Assembly: GCA_028289605.1 (NCBI GenBank)
Contig: JANQON010000017.1
Span: 124,001-188,000 of the forward strand
DNA: 64,000 bases
Direction: 5' to 3'
Source: Hyphococcus sp.
GTDB lineage: Bacteria; Pseudomonadota; Alphaproteobacteria; Caulobacterales; Parvularculaceae
In this document: positions 8,028-17,134 of the stretch, in pieces
How positions within the stretch are numbered: position 1 is the first letter of the stretch
How the letters are laid out: the number at the start of each line of letters is the position of its first letter
Notes under the pieces: generated by a model
Database searches by the model: none
Seen by the model: only the letters and a program-made list of their open reading frames with translations
Told to the model about the DNA's origin: nothing
Translations under genes and position numbers: made by a program

Positions 8028-9662
8028 TTACGTATGATGCTCAATATGCTGATCAATGAGCGCCTTGTTATAGGCGGCGAGCGCTTTGACCCGCGATAAA
8101 TACCCGATGACCGCATCCTTGTCGTCCGGCCCGACGACGGGCAGGCCGTATTCATGGGCGTCGTTGAGTTTGGCGAGGGCTTCGCCCAGCGAGGCGCCTT
8201 CATAAAGGCGCTGCGCCTCTTTCGACAGCGGCGCGCCCGGCGGCATCTTTTCCATGACGTCGCGCACGCGGATGGTCTGCAGAATGACGCCTTGCGGTCC
8301 TTCCGAGAGGTCGTAGCCGCGCCGGGACAATTGCCAGTGAAAGAATGACTTTCCGCAGATCCACTGTGTTAACAGCGTTGCAATGGCGACGGCGACCATC
8401 AGCGAAATCGTAATGCCGTATTCGCCGGTGAGTTCGAAGACGATGAGCGTCGTTGAAATCGGCGCCCCGAGAATAGCGCCCGCAACCGCGCCCATGCCGA
8501 TCATGGCGTAGTAGACGGGGCTGGCCGTGGCGTCCGGAAACAGCGCGCCGAGGGCGGCGCCGTAAGCGGCGCCGGCGAACGCGCCGATCACAATGCCCGG
8601 CGAGAAGACGCCGCCGCCGAAGCGGCACGACAAGGTGACGGCGGTCGCTGCGGTTTTGAAAATGACAAGGAGCGCGAGCGCGGCAATCGTGTACTCGCCG
8701 GCGAGCGCCTTCGTCACCGCTTCATAGCCGACGCCGAACACTTCCGGATAGAAGGCGCCTATCAGGCCGACCACAAGACCGCCAAGGGGCGGCAGCCACA
8801 AATACGACATGCCAACGCGATCGGCGAATGCGCGAATCCGGACCGTCATGGTTTCCGTCGAGAGCAGAAAAGCCGAGGCCACAAGGCCGCATACGATCCC
8901 AAGCAGCGCCGACAGCGGGACATCGATCGTTTGAACGAGCCCGTAGGCGGGCGGGGCGAATGCCGGAAAATCGCCGAGATGGATCCGCGTGACGATCGCA
9001 GAGGCGACACTGGCGGCAGCGATTGGACCGAACACGGACAATGCGTAATTGCCGAGAATGACTTCGAGCGCAAAGAGAACGCCGGCGATGGGGGCGTTGA
9101 AGCTGGCGGCGACGGCGGCCGCGGCGCCGCACCCCAACAGGGTGCGACGCTGCTTGGCGCCGAACCCCATATGACGGTCGAGGGCCGAGGCGATGGTCGC
9201 GCCGAGATGGACGGCGGGCCCCTCGCGTCCGGCGCTGGCGCCGGCGCCCAGCGACACGGCGGAGACCGCGGCGGCGGCGAGGCCGGACCTGATCGACACG
9301 CGCCCGCCGCCGATCGCGCGGGCCTCGATAACGTCGGCGATGCCCTGGCTGCGGCCCTTTTCCAGAATCTTGAACCGGTCGGCGAAAAACAGCATGGCGC
9401 TGACCGCTAGCCCGCCGATCACCGGCGCCGCCCAGCCTCTGAAAAAATTCAGCCGCTCCGCGCCGCTGACCACGCCGGCTTCAGTGGCGCCGAAGGCGAT
9501 CATGGAAACGGCGTCGATCGCCGCGCGGAAAATGATCACCGCATAGGCTGCGGCGACCCCGATAAGAATGGCGAAAAGCCAGACGCGCAGAACGTCCATA
9601 CGCCTCATGCGGCGGCGCATTCTCCGCAGCAGGACCAGAATGCGCGCAACGTTCCGAGTCAT
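8028..9662 (-). CDS. ClC-family chloride channel/transporter with C-terminal CBS region
   Basis: A 544-residue membrane protein of the ClC family, which moves chloride (often exchanged for protons) across the inner membrane. Signature motifs are present in order: AGASAGREGPAVHLG (GREGP with the gating glutamate), and GGGVFSPGIVIGAF (GxFxP). About ten hydrophobic stretches span residues 25-430. The last about 100 residues (IRVRDVMEKMPP onward, with EYGLPVVGPDDKDAVIGYLSR) form a CBS-type regulatory region. ATG 9662 gives an Arg-rich leader before the first membrane helix; an internal ATG at 9599 (MDVLRVWLF) is an alternative start. The external-gate region around SGA is not in canonical GSGIP form, so exchange mechanism is uncertain. 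Confidence 0.9.
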   Translation of the reverse strand: MTRNVARILVLLRRMRRRMRRMDVLRVWLFAILIGVAAAYAVIIFRAAIDAVSMIAFGATEAGVVSGAERLNFFRGWAAPVIGGLAVSAMLFFADRFKILEKGRSQGIADVIEARAIGGGRVSIRSGLAAAAVSAVSLGAGASAGREGPAVHLGATIASALDRHMGFGAKQRRTLLGCGAAAAVAASFNAPIAGVLFALEVILGNYALSVFGPIAAASVASAIVTRIHLGDFPAFAPPAYGLVQTIDVPLSALLGIVCGLVASAFLLSTETMTVRIRAFADRVGMSYLWLPPLGGLVVGLIGAFYPEVFGVGYEAVTKALAGEYTIAALALLVIFKTAATAVTLSCRFGGGVFSPGIVIGAFAGAAYGAALGALFPDATASPVYYAMIGMGAVAGAILGAPISTTLIVFELTGEYGITISLMVAVAIATLLTQWICGKSFFHWQLSRRGYDLSEGPQGVILQTIRVRDVMEKMPPGAPLSKEAQRLYEGASLGEALAKLNDAHEYGLPVVGPDDKDAVIGYLSRVKALAAYNKALIDQHIEHHT

Positions 9663-9806
9663 GACGGTCTTAAGGGGCGTTCAAACGTTAACATTCATAA
9701 CCGCATTCGATTGGTCGTCCAAATGTCACAATATGATTAACGGCGCATTCATCCTGCTTTGGCAAGCTCTGGCGTCTTTCAAAATACTTCGACGGTAGGG
9801 GACATC

Positions 9807-12620
9807 ATGGCTTCATCCGCAACGCCCGGGGCCCGGCACCAAGGGGACAAGATCGATCCGTCTCGCGCCCAGGCGGCGCTGATCCGCTGGCGGCGCCTGG
9901 TCGCCGATGCGCTGGGTCAAGATCCGGGCGCGCCGCTCGATCAGCCGGACCGTCGATTGCTCATGTTGCGGATTTTCGGATCGACCCGCCGCCTGGCGGA
10001 GCTTTGCATCGCACATCCGGCGGCGGCCGCCAGTGCATTGATCGACGGGCCGTCGGCGGTGTTGGCGGAAACGGCGCGCGATCTCGCCGGCCTCGACGGC
10101 GGCGTTGGCGGCCCCGACGCGCTGCATGCCACGCTGACGCCGCTGAAAAACCGCGCCGACATCGCGCTCGCCGTCGCCGAATTGGGCGGCAAGTGGAGCG
10201 TCGCCGAGGCGACCGCCGCCCGTGTCGACTTTGCTGAAAGGCTGGTGGAGACGGCGCTGCGCTGGCTGGTGCGCGCCGCCGTCAAGCGCGGCGAGCTTGC
10301 CGTGGAAGATCCGAAAAACATGATGGCCGGCGTATGCGCTGTCGCCGGCGGGGATTTCGCTCATGAGGACCTGGCGCCTTATGGCCCGCTGGAGTTGATC
10401 GTTCTCTATGACGAAGCCGCTTTTCCCGGGCCGGCGGCGCGCGGCGCCGACCGCGTCTTTGTCCGCGTCGGCGCTGAAATCGCGGAAACGTTTGAGGGCA
10501 AGCCGGGGGAATACCCGCTCTTTTCTTTAAAGACGCCGCTTGGATCAGGCGTCGGCGGCGCCGGCTTCGCCGAAAGCGTCGCTCGCGCGCGTAAACTCTC
10601 CGAAGGGCCGCAAAGCCAGGGCTTGAGAAGCTGGCTCGCAACAGCGCGCATTGTCGCCGGCGACCGCGCGACCGGCGGCGCATTCCTGGAAGATATCGAA
10701 GACAAAGTCTGGGGCGGGGCGCCCATATTAAACGACGAACTGCGCACGACCCTTGAAAAAGAAAGCAACGATCCGCGTGCGGCTTTTCGCCGGGTCGCCG
10801 AGCTTTGCCGGCTGGCGATCGGCGGGTCGAGACCCGTCTTCCGCACGGCGTCTGCGCGGGAAGTCTTTGAAACCGCCGCGAAATCGCAGGCCATTCCGTT
10901 TGACGCCGCGCGCCGCCTGGTCGCCGGCGAAGAGCTCGCGCATTTAATTGTCTCGCGCGCGCAAATGATGAAGGGCGCGGCCGCGCTGGACGTCGCCAGA
11001 GACGATGAACAAAGCGCTCTTGCGTCCCTTTGCGGTTATGCGGACTACGAATCGCTTGCCGCGGCCCTGGACGGCGCGCGCATCGATGCGCGCAATACGC
11101 TGCGCCGCATGCTGTGCGGTCCGCAAGCCGAAGCGGAACGGTTTCAGAATACCGAGGACAGCGAACTCGACGCCGACAAGCTGGAAGATCTCGGCTTTAC
11201 CAACGGTCAAAGTCTTTCCGCGGCCGTTGACGAATGGGCCCGGCGGGCTGCGGCCGATGGCGGCGACAAGCGTTTTTCGTCTCTGGCGCCGGGCCTTCTG
11301 ACCGCATTTGGCGAAACCCAGCGGCCCAACGACGCGGTGCGTCTTTTCGATGTTCTGGTGTGCAACGCAGAGCGCAAGGCGGATCTTTTCGGTCTTGTCA
11401 AAGAACATGCGCCGCAGCGTGATCCGTTGATCGACGCGCTTGGGTGTTTTGGGGCGGCCATCGCGCCGCTCACCGAGACCCGGGAAAGCGTTGAAGCGTT
11501 CTTTGACCAACCGGGCGCCGAAACCCCGCAATCGGGATCGGAATGGCTGGCCCGCCTGACGCCGCCCAGAGTGAAAAAAGGCGTTGCGCTGGACGACTAC
11601 GCGACCTGGCGCAAGCAGGCGATTGCGCGAATTGCGTTTTGCGCCGTGCGCGGAGCGACCTCATTCGATGCCGCGGCGGAAGCCCTCGAAGCGGTTCATT
11701 TGCGCACGCTGACCGACGCCTTCGAATTTGCGCGCTTGTCTGCGCCGGCTGACGAAGGCGGCGTCGCAAACAAGATCGCGCTGCACGTGTTTAACGGCGC
11801 CGGCGCGCACCTTCCCGGTGCGGCGACTCATCTCGGATTTATCGCCAGCGACGATGTGGGCGAGGCCGGCAACGCATTCGCCCAGCGTTATATGGCTCTG
11901 CTGAAAGACTTCGGCGAGGGCGTCTTCGCCGTCACGCCTGATGCGTCCTTCCGTCCGGCGGGCGTTACCGGGCCGTTGGCGCCGGATCTGACGTCTTTCA
12001 AGAGCTATGTTCAGTCAGAGGCGGTGGCTTACGATCAGATTATGTTGGGCCGCGCCCGCGTTATCGCCGGTGAGGAAGATATCGCCGCTGAAGCCGCCGA
12101 CGCGTTGCGCGGCGCCGTCGCCGCGGGTCGTCGCGCCGATATTCTGTTCCGCGATCTTGACCGGGCGCGCGCCCAACGCATGCGGCGCGAACGTCCCGCG
12201 TCGGAATGGGATATCGACCGCAAGGAAGGCGGGCGACAGGATATCGAGCTTGTCATCAGCACCCTGATCTTCAAGCATGCGTCAGCCCATCCGGCGGTTC
12301 AGCATGAAACAGTCTATGAGGCGCTGGCGACCATGGCGCGCGCCGACCTGATCTCCGAGGAAACCGCCCAGGCGTTGACCTCGGCGAGAGGCTTCTGGAC
12401 GCGGCTCCAGGTGGTGCGGTCTCTCGCTCAGTGGAGCGATCCGGTGCGCGAGCCCATTCGGCCGCGATTTGCGCGGCTCATTGCGCAGGCGGCCGGCGTC
12501 GACAAATTCGAACAGGTGCGCCCGATGATGCGCGGTTACGCCGACGATGTTTCCCGGTTTTACGCCCAGCTCGTTTTGGGCCGGCCGTCGTTGAGCGTGA
12601 TCACACAGAAGGCGGGTTAG
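9807..12620 (+). CDS. glnE: GlnE-family glutamine synthetase adenylyltransferase, probably catalytically degenerate
   Basis: GlnE normally adenylylates and deadenylylates glutamine synthetase through two nucleotidyltransferase domains. This 937-residue protein has the family length and layout; ATG 9807 follows AGGGG. Family scaffold is recognisable in ARIVAGD (about 280), SFRPAGVTG (about 714), LGRARVIAG (about 747) and DRKEGGRQDIEL (about 804). The metal-binding GxGKLGxxELxxxSDxDL stretches do not survive: in the first domain the SDIDL position reads YGPLELIVLYD (about 192-202), and in the second the region reads GAGAHLPGAATHLGFIASD (about 664-682), with no Asp pair. RLRP in the first domain is SLKTPLG. 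The call to the family is good; activity is doubtful. Alternative: a fast-evolving regulatory relative. Confidence 0.8.
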   Translation: MASSATPGARHQGDKIDPSRAQAALIRWRRLVADALGQDPGAPLDQPDRRLLMLRIFGSTRRLAELCIAHPAAAASALIDGPSAVLAETARDLAGLDGGVGGPDALHATLTPLKNRADIALAVAELGGKWSVAEATAARVDFAERLVETALRWLVRAAVKRGELAVEDPKNMMAGVCAVAGGDFAHEDLAPYGPLELIVLYDEAAFPGPAARGADRVFVRVGAEIAETFEGKPGEYPLFSLKTPLGSGVGGAGFAESVARARKLSEGPQSQGLRSWLATARIVAGDRATGGAFLEDIEDKVWGGAPILNDELRTTLEKESNDPRAAFRRVAELCRLAIGGSRPVFRTASAREVFETAAKSQAIPFDAARRLVAGEELAHLIVSRAQMMKGAAALDVARDDEQSALASLCGYADYESLAAALDGARIDARNTLRRMLCGPQAEAERFQNTEDSELDADKLEDLGFTNGQSLSAAVDEWARRAAADGGDKRFSSLAPGLLTAFGETQRPNDAVRLFDVLVCNAERKADLFGLVKEHAPQRDPLIDALGCFGAAIAPLTETRESVEAFFDQPGAETPQSGSEWLARLTPPRVKKGVALDDYATWRKQAIARIAFCAVRGATSFDAAAEALEAVHLRTLTDAFEFARLSAPADEGGVANKIALHVFNGAGAHLPGAATHLGFIASDDVGEAGNAFAQRYMALLKDFGEGVFAVTPDASFRPAGVTGPLAPDLTSFKSYVQSEAVAYDQIMLGRARVIAGEEDIAAEAADALRGAVAAGRRADILFRDLDRARAQRMRRERPASEWDIDRKEGGRQDIELVISTLIFKHASAHPAVQHETVYEALATMARADLISEETAQALTSARGFWTRLQVVRSLAQWSDPVREPIRPRFARLIAQAAGVDKFEQVRPMMRGYADDVSRFYAQLVLGRPSLSVITQKAG

Positions 12621-12655
12621 GAGATTCTTCGTCGTCCCGTGCGCGAATTCCTTCT

Positions 12656-12783
12656 CCCGCTCATCCCGGCGCGCGCGAAGGCGCGCAGACAATAGCTTGA
12701 CCGCTTCGCGGTCGGGCCGGGACCTCCCTCCGCGTCCTCTGAGTGTGTTGCATGAGATCCCGGCCTGCGCCGGGATGAGCGGA
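12656..12783. repeat. REP-like intergenic palindrome (copy 2, long form)
   Basis: Begins CCCGCTCATCCCGGC and ends GATCCCGGCCTGCGCCGGGA followed by TGAGCGG, so the outer arms match the other copies; the middle holds additional small hairpins (GCGCGCGAAGGCGCGC and ACCGCTTCGCGGTC). It lies between the convergent glnE and ribbon-helix-helix genes. Confidence 0.8.
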
Positions 12784-12807
12784 GTCAAATTCTGTGCGTG
12801 ATGACGG

Positions 12808-13062
12808 CTATCTTTCTCGATCCATAACCCGCCTCAACACATACACCCTAAGCGCCGACGCCAGCCCCGGCGGCGGATCGAGCTTCAAACGGTCCTGGTC
12901 GATCCGCGCGATCAGGCGGGCGAGGCTTTTACCGTCAGCTTTTGCAAACCGCTCCAGCGCGTCCCAGAATTCCGCTTCCAGCGCGATGCTGGTGCGATGA
13001 CCTTTCAGGGTGACGGAACGTTTGCGCATAAGAATCGGAAAACCGGCGGCGATTTCCCCCAT
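12808..13062 (-). CDS. Ribbon-helix-helix domain protein (RHH_4 type)
   Basis: A small cytosolic protein, 84 residues, probably a DNA-binding regulator. The core MRKRSVTLKGHRTSIALE, then FWDALERFAKADGKSLARLIARID and LASALRVYVLRRV, matches the short alphaproteobacterial ribbon-helix-helix family in which a beta strand is followed by two helices. The start may instead be the internal ATG at 13029, which begins exactly at the domain; neither start has a strong ribosome site. Target genes are unknown. It converges on glnE with a REP-like element between and precedes no obvious toxin gene, so a toxin-antitoxin role is not supported. Confidence 0.8.
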   Translation of the reverse strand: MGEIAAGFPILMRKRSVTLKGHRTSIALEAEFWDALERFAKADGKSLARLIARIDQDRLKLDPPPGLASALRVYVLRRVMDRER

Positions 13063-13111
13063 TCGCCGCCGGTTCGCCGTCTGAAATCAAGACCTTATCG
13101 GTCTTGAGGGG

Positions 13112-13333
13112 CTAGTTTTTCGTCCAGTCGTCGATGCCGTGGGCTCGGATTTTCGCGGTCGCGAGGGCGACGCCGTCGATGATCCCCGCCATATGCGATA
13201 CAGCCTCGGAGTCTGCATTCGACAGATCCGCGCCCAGCGCCCGGTACAGCGCTTCAATCTCAACATTGTTGGCGAACAGAAACTGCGCCAGCAGGAGACG
13301 CGTCTGGCTGTCTGATTTGGCGTTGTCGGTCAT
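13112..13333 (-). CDS. Small hypothetical protein
   Basis: 73 residues, no function recognised. ATG 13333 has GGACGGGAGAG immediately upstream, a good ribosome site. The sequence is helical and mildly acidic, with no signal peptide, cysteines or known motif (central segment ALGADLSNADSEAVSHMAGI). It lies 49 bases upstream of the ribbon-helix-helix gene on the same strand, so both may be one transcript. Normal codon use supports it as a real gene. Confidence 0.6.
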   Translation of the reverse strand: MTDNAKSDSQTRLLLAQFLFANNVEIEALYRALGADLSNADSEAVSHMAGIIDGVALATAKIRAHGIDDWTKN

Positions 13334-13566
13334 CTCTCCCGTCCTTTCTACGCAAGGTGTCTCAAATTCTTACAGTGGCGCGTCGGCGCTCGCTTGGAAA
13401 CAGCAATAATCGGTCCAGCCGGATCAGCGCCGCCGCCAGCGTTTCCCCGGCCAATACGCTGATTCAAGGCGTCCGGACGCGAATTCGCCGCCGTCATGAC
13501 GCGAATTTCCGTGCGTGTTGTGAGAGAATGCGACTAGCTGAGCCCGAGTTGGGCGGGCTCCGGAAC

Positions 13567-14181
13567 ATGCGAGAATCGACTGTGAAAAAGACAGAAAAGA
13601 TCGAGATCCGGGTTTCGCCAGAGGAAAAAGAAGCCCTCGCCGACGCGTCTCGCCGGCAAGGGCGCACCGCCAGCGACGTCCTGCGCGAGCAGGTGCGGGG
13701 CTACATCGCCGCCGCCGCTGAGACTGGCGAGAAACTGGAGAAAAAGATGAGCTGGATCAGCAAAGCCGCCTATATCGCCCTCGGCGCCGGGATCAGCGTC
13801 CCGGCCGTCCTGTTCGCCGCATCCGGCGACAGCCCCTCAGCGCCCGGCTTTGAGGTGCGCGTCTCGCTCGAAGAGCCGGTCGGCGATCAGGGACGCGCCC
13901 AGTATTTGGCGAGGACCCGCATCCCGTTAAGCCGGAAAGAGCCGATGACCATGGTCATGCCGTCTGTCGATGAGACGGGGTACCAGGTGAGCGTCGAGAC
14001 AAAATCAAATTCTGACAAAACGTATGATTTCAAATTCAGCATTTGCCGCGAACAGGGCGACGGCTGCGACGTTGTCTCAACGCCGACGCTGGTAACCGGG
14101 TTCGGGGGTCAGTCTTCCCTGGGCGTTGAAAACGCTGAAGGGGTCGAAATTCATATCGTCATTGAGTCTGTCGAAGCGTGA
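13567..14181 (+). CDS. Membrane-anchored ribbon-helix-helix protein with extracytoplasmic domain
   Basis: 204 residues from ATG 13567 (a GTG at 13582 is an alternative). Residues about 8-46 (EKIEIRVSPEEKEALADASR, then QGRTASDVLREQVRGYIAAA) form a ribbon-helix-helix, the fold of Arc/CopG/MobC-type DNA-binding proteins. A short charged linker (GEKLEKKM) leads to one membrane helix (about 66-86, ISKAAYIALGAGISVPAVLFAAS). The remaining about 115 residues are predicted periplasmic, with two cysteines in FSICREQGDGCDVV that could pair. The layout suggests a membrane-tethered regulator that senses an envelope signal, but this is inference; the N-terminal part could also simply mediate dimerisation. 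It is 62 bases before a secreted HExxH protein. Confidence 0.65.
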   Translation: MRESTVKKTEKIEIRVSPEEKEALADASRRQGRTASDVLREQVRGYIAAAAETGEKLEKKMSWISKAAYIALGAGISVPAVLFAASGDSPSAPGFEVRVSLEEPVGDQGRAQYLARTRIPLSRKEPMTMVMPSVDETGYQVSVETKSNSDKTYDFKFSICREQGDGCDVVSTPTLVTGFGGQSSLGVENAEGVEIHIVIESVEA

Positions 14182-14243
14182 GGCGAGGCGTAGCCTGTTA
14201 TTGCGCCTCGCGGGGCGCCGTTGCAGACCAAAGGTGAGATCGG

Positions 14244-14846
14244 ATGAAAAGACGTTTTGCCGTCGCGGGCGCGGTTACAGCGCTCTTTATCCAGCTTACG
14301 TCTTCGGCGTATGCCGACGAGGCCGTCACGATACGGACGAAAAGTGAGATAATTGCTGAACGGGAGTCTCAGGCGCGCGCGCATCTTATTGAATTACATG
14401 ATAAATATGACATCGACCAATGGCTCTTTACGCGCGAGGTCATTGTCGAGGCTGGCGTCATTCCCCACAGTCATCCGGTGTTGACGGTCAATACGCGCTC
14501 GATTGGCGACGATATCGGCACGCTGGCGACCTATCTGCACGAGCAGTTTCACTGGTATGGAACCCAAAACGAGGACGCATTCAACGCCGCGATCGCCGAT
14601 TTGCGCGCGCTTTATCCGGACGCGCCTGACGGACCGCCCATGGGCGCCCGCAACCAGAACAGCACGTTTCTTCATCTCATCATTTGCACGCTCGAATTCG
14701 ACGCGGTCGCGCGCCTTTTCGGGGAGACTGCGGCGCGCGAAGAACTGGCGTCAAAACGGTATTACCGCTGGATCTATGACCAGGTATTGGAAAACGGCGA
14801 TCCCGTTCGCGACATCATGAGGACGCACGGCATCAACCTGCCGTAG
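14244..14846 (+). CDS. Secreted protein with HExxH motif, putative zinc metallopeptidase
   Basis: 200 residues with a clear signal peptide (cleavage after SSAYA, about residue 24). The motif LHEQFHWYG (H99-E100-x-x-H103) is the zinc-binding helix of metallopeptidases; a glutamate in TLEFDAVARLFG (E151) could be the third ligand, as in gluzincin-type folds. It is small for a peptidase and I cannot name the family. The TATYLHEQFH context (helix beginning after IGDDIGTLATY) fits an active-site helix rather than a chance match. The gene follows the membrane-tethered ribbon-helix-helix gene on the same strand, so a link between them is possible. Hydrolytic activity is unproven. Confidence 0.6.
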   Translation: MKRRFAVAGAVTALFIQLTSSAYADEAVTIRTKSEIIAERESQARAHLIELHDKYDIDQWLFTREVIVEAGVIPHSHPVLTVNTRSIGDDIGTLATYLHEQFHWYGTQNEDAFNAAIADLRALYPDAPDGPPMGARNQNSTFLHLIICTLEFDAVARLFGETAAREELASKRYYRWIYDQVLENGDPVRDIMRTHGINLP

Positions 14847-14858
14847 CGCCCCGGCGCC

Positions 14859-16250
14859 TTACTGCGGTTTGATCATTTTCTCCGGACGAACGATCCGGTC
14901 ATAATCCTCCGCCGACACAAAACCCAGATTGACTGCTTCTTCGCGCAGGGTCGTGCCGTTCTTGTGTGCGGTCTTGGCGATTTTCGTTGCATTGTCGTAG
15001 CCGATTTCCGGCGCAAGCGCGGTCACCAGCATCAGCGACTGTTCCATCAGGTCCTGAATGCGGTTTTTGTTCGCTTCGATCCCGATGACGCACTTCTCCG
15101 TAAATGAATGCGCGCTGTCGGCGAGGATCCGAATGGATTGCAGCGTGTTGAAGGCGATCACCGGCTTGAACACATTGAGCTCGAAATGGCCCTGGCTGCC
15201 GGCGAAAGAGACGGTGGCGTTGTTGCCCATGACCTGGGCGCAGACCATGGTCAACGCCTCGCACTGGGTCGGATTGACCTTGCCCGGCATAATCGAAGAG
15301 CCCGGCTCGTTTTCGGGCAGCGCGATTTCGCCGAGGCCGGACCGGGGGCCCGATCCCAGCAGGCGAATATCATTGGCGATTTTGAAGAGGCTGACGGCTG
15401 TTTCATTGAGGGCGCCGTGCGCTTCCACCATGGCGTCATGGGTGCCGAGCGCCTCGAACTTGTTGGGCGCCGTCACGAAGGGAAGCTTTGTGTAAGCGGC
15501 GACCTCCTCGGCAAATTTCTCGGCGAACCCGACCTTGGCGTTGATGCCCGTGCCGACAGCCGTTCCGCCCTGGGCCAACGCATAGAGCCGCGGCAGAACG
15601 CCTTCGACCCGTTCGATCGCGTTCGCGACCATTTGTACGTAGCCGGAGAATTCCTGCCCGAGCGTCAGCGGCGTTGCATCCTGTAGATGCGTGCGGCCGA
15701 TTTTGATAATATCCTTGAAGGCATTCGCCTTGTCGTTCAGCGCATTGCGCAACGTTTGCAGCGCCGGAACCAGCCGGTGGACGATCTCTTCGGCGGCGGA
15801 AATGTGCATCGCCGTGGGAAACGTATCGTTCGAGGACTGACTGCGGTTGACGTGATCGTTTGGATGGACCGGGTCCTTCGAGCCAATTTCTCCGCCCAGC
15901 ATTTCAATTGCGCGGTTGGCGACGACCTCGTTGGTGTTCATGTTCGACTGCGTGCCCGATCCCGTTTGCCAGACCGAGAGAGGGAAATGATCGTCGAGTT
16001 TACCCTCGGCGACTTCGCTCGCCGCATCGGCGATCGCCTGACCGACTTTGGCGTCAATGTTGTCAAGCGCGATGTTCGACCGCGCCGCCGCCATTTTGAC
16101 GATCCCCAGCGCCCGGATCAGCGGCGACGGCATGGTCTCGGTCCCGATCGGGAAATTGATCAGCGACCGGGCGGATTGCGCCCCGAAATATTTGTCGGCG
16201 GGAACACTAAGCTCGCCGAAGCTGTCGGATTCGGTGCGGGTGTCGGACAT
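14859..16250 (-). CDS. fumC: Class II fumarate hydratase
   Basis: Interconverts fumarate and L-malate in the citric acid cycle; cytosolic homotetramer without an iron-sulfur cluster. 463 residues, the normal length, starting [25 protein letters not shown]. The superfamily signature [16 protein letters not shown] carries the catalytic serine loop, and [14 protein letters not shown] and [18 protein letters not shown] form the substrate-binding regions. It converges on the HExxH gene with 12 bases between. The sspB gene lies 65 bases upstream on the same strand and may be co-transcribed with it. Confidence 0.97.
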   Translation of the reverse strand: MSDTRTESDSFGELSVPADKYFGAQSARSLINFPIGTETMPSPLIRALGIVKMAAARSNIALDNIDAKVGQAIADAASEVAEGKLDDHFPLSVWQTGSGTQSNMNTNEVVANRAIEMLGGEIGSKDPVHPNDHVNRSQSSNDTFPTAMHISAAEEIVHRLVPALQTLRNALNDKANAFKDIIKIGRTHLQDATPLTLGQEFSGYVQMVANAIERVEGVLPRLYALAQGGTAVGTGINAKVGFAEKFAEEVAAYTKLPFVTAPNKFEALGTHDAMVEAHGALNETAVSLFKIANDIRLLGSGPRSGLGEIALPENEPGSSIMPGKVNPTQCEALTMVCAQVMGNNATVSFAGSQGHFELNVFKPVIAFNTLQSIRILADSAHSFTEKCVIGIEANKNRIQDLMEQSLMLVTALAPEIGYDNATKIAKTAHKNGTTLREEAVNLGFVSAEDYDRIVRPEKMIKPQ

Positions 16251-16315
16251 CGGAACCGCCTTTCATTGTTGGATGCCGGCGCTGCGGATCTGTCGAGAGC
16301 CGTAGCTTGCCTGTT

Positions 16316-16825
16316 TTACTTCTTGCGGAATGCGTCGAGACTGACAACGTCAGCGCCGTCAGTTTCGCGTTTTCCTGAATCGGCGTCATCGGATTGCGTT
16401 GCGTCATCATCCTCCGGCGCAGAAGCGCCTTGCGCTTCATCTGCAGGCGGATTGTCGTCGATTGCATCGGGCTCAAAGCGCAGGCCGAACTGGACGCTGG
16501 GGTCTGCAAATGACGTGACGGCCGAAAACGGGATTTCAAGGCGCGCTTCCCGGCCTTTGAACCAGAGCGTGACGGCGAATTCTTCGTCGTCAACGGAGAG
16601 GCTCTCAAACTGGTGCTGGAGCACGATCGTCATGCGCTCCGGATAGTCCTCCCGCAGGTGATCGGGGATGGAAACGCCTGGCGCGCCCGTGAGAAACTCT
16701 ATGTAGAAGTGATGCTCTCCCGGCGCGTCCCCAATATCGGCGACGAGCGATAACACGTCGCGCATCAGATAGCGCAACGCCTGCTGCATCATGAAGTCAT
16801 AGTCGAGATGTGCGTCGTCGCTCAC
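16316..16825 (-). CDS. sspB: SspB-family ClpXP adaptor (stringent starvation protein B type)
   Basis: SspB binds the degradation tag added by tmRNA and delivers tagged proteins to ClpXP. 169 residues. The N-terminal domain (about 1-115) has the family pattern: YDFMMQQALRYLMRDVLS, then HHFYIEFLTGAPGVSIPDHL, MTIVLQHQFESLSVDDEEF and WFKGREARLEIPFSAVTSFADPSV. A long acidic disordered linker follows, then a short C-terminal module VVSLDAFRKK, the kind of tail that docks on ClpX. This is the alphaproteobacterial form of the adaptor. The tmRNA gene lies about 0.6 kb upstream on the same strand, so adaptor and tag source are neighbours. Confidence 0.9.
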   Translation of the reverse strand: MSDDAHLDYDFMMQQALRYLMRDVLSLVADIGDAPGEHHFYIEFLTGAPGVSIPDHLREDYPERMTIVLQHQFESLSVDDEEFAVTLWFKGREARLEIPFSAVTSFADPSVQFGLRFEPDAIDDNPPADEAQGASAPEDDDATQSDDADSGKRETDGADVVSLDAFRKK

Positions 16826-16922
16826 GGTTGAGAAAAACCCCTTCTTTTCAAAACGCTGGTTTATTTAGCGCCCGCGACGGCCAAACGCTACAGGGAAGCT
16901 GTTTTTGGCTCTCGCTTCTTCC

Positions 16923-17049
16923 TCCGCTCATCCCGGCGCCCCTCGAGACGCCGCCTTGCGGCGGCTCCTCGGGATGAAGAGCCGGGAACTCGCGCAACCT
17001 GCTTCAGAGCGTCTTGATGAAGATTCCGGCTTTCGCCGGAATGAGCGGA
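16923..17049. repeat. REP-like intergenic palindrome (copy 3)
   Basis: Outer arms CCGCTCATCCCGGC and GATTCCGGCTTTCGCCGGAA with TGAGCGG match the other copies; the centre contains a GCCGCCTTGCGGCGGC hairpin. Unlike the other four, it lies between two same-strand transcription units (sspB and ssrA), not between convergent genes. Confidence 0.75.
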
Positions 17050-17134
17050 GAAACGTTGACGTCGCCGCAAACTTAAGAATCCCGGCGCCTGAGCCGCGAA
17101 TGCATGGATAGAGAGACGCCCAAATGAAAATCCC

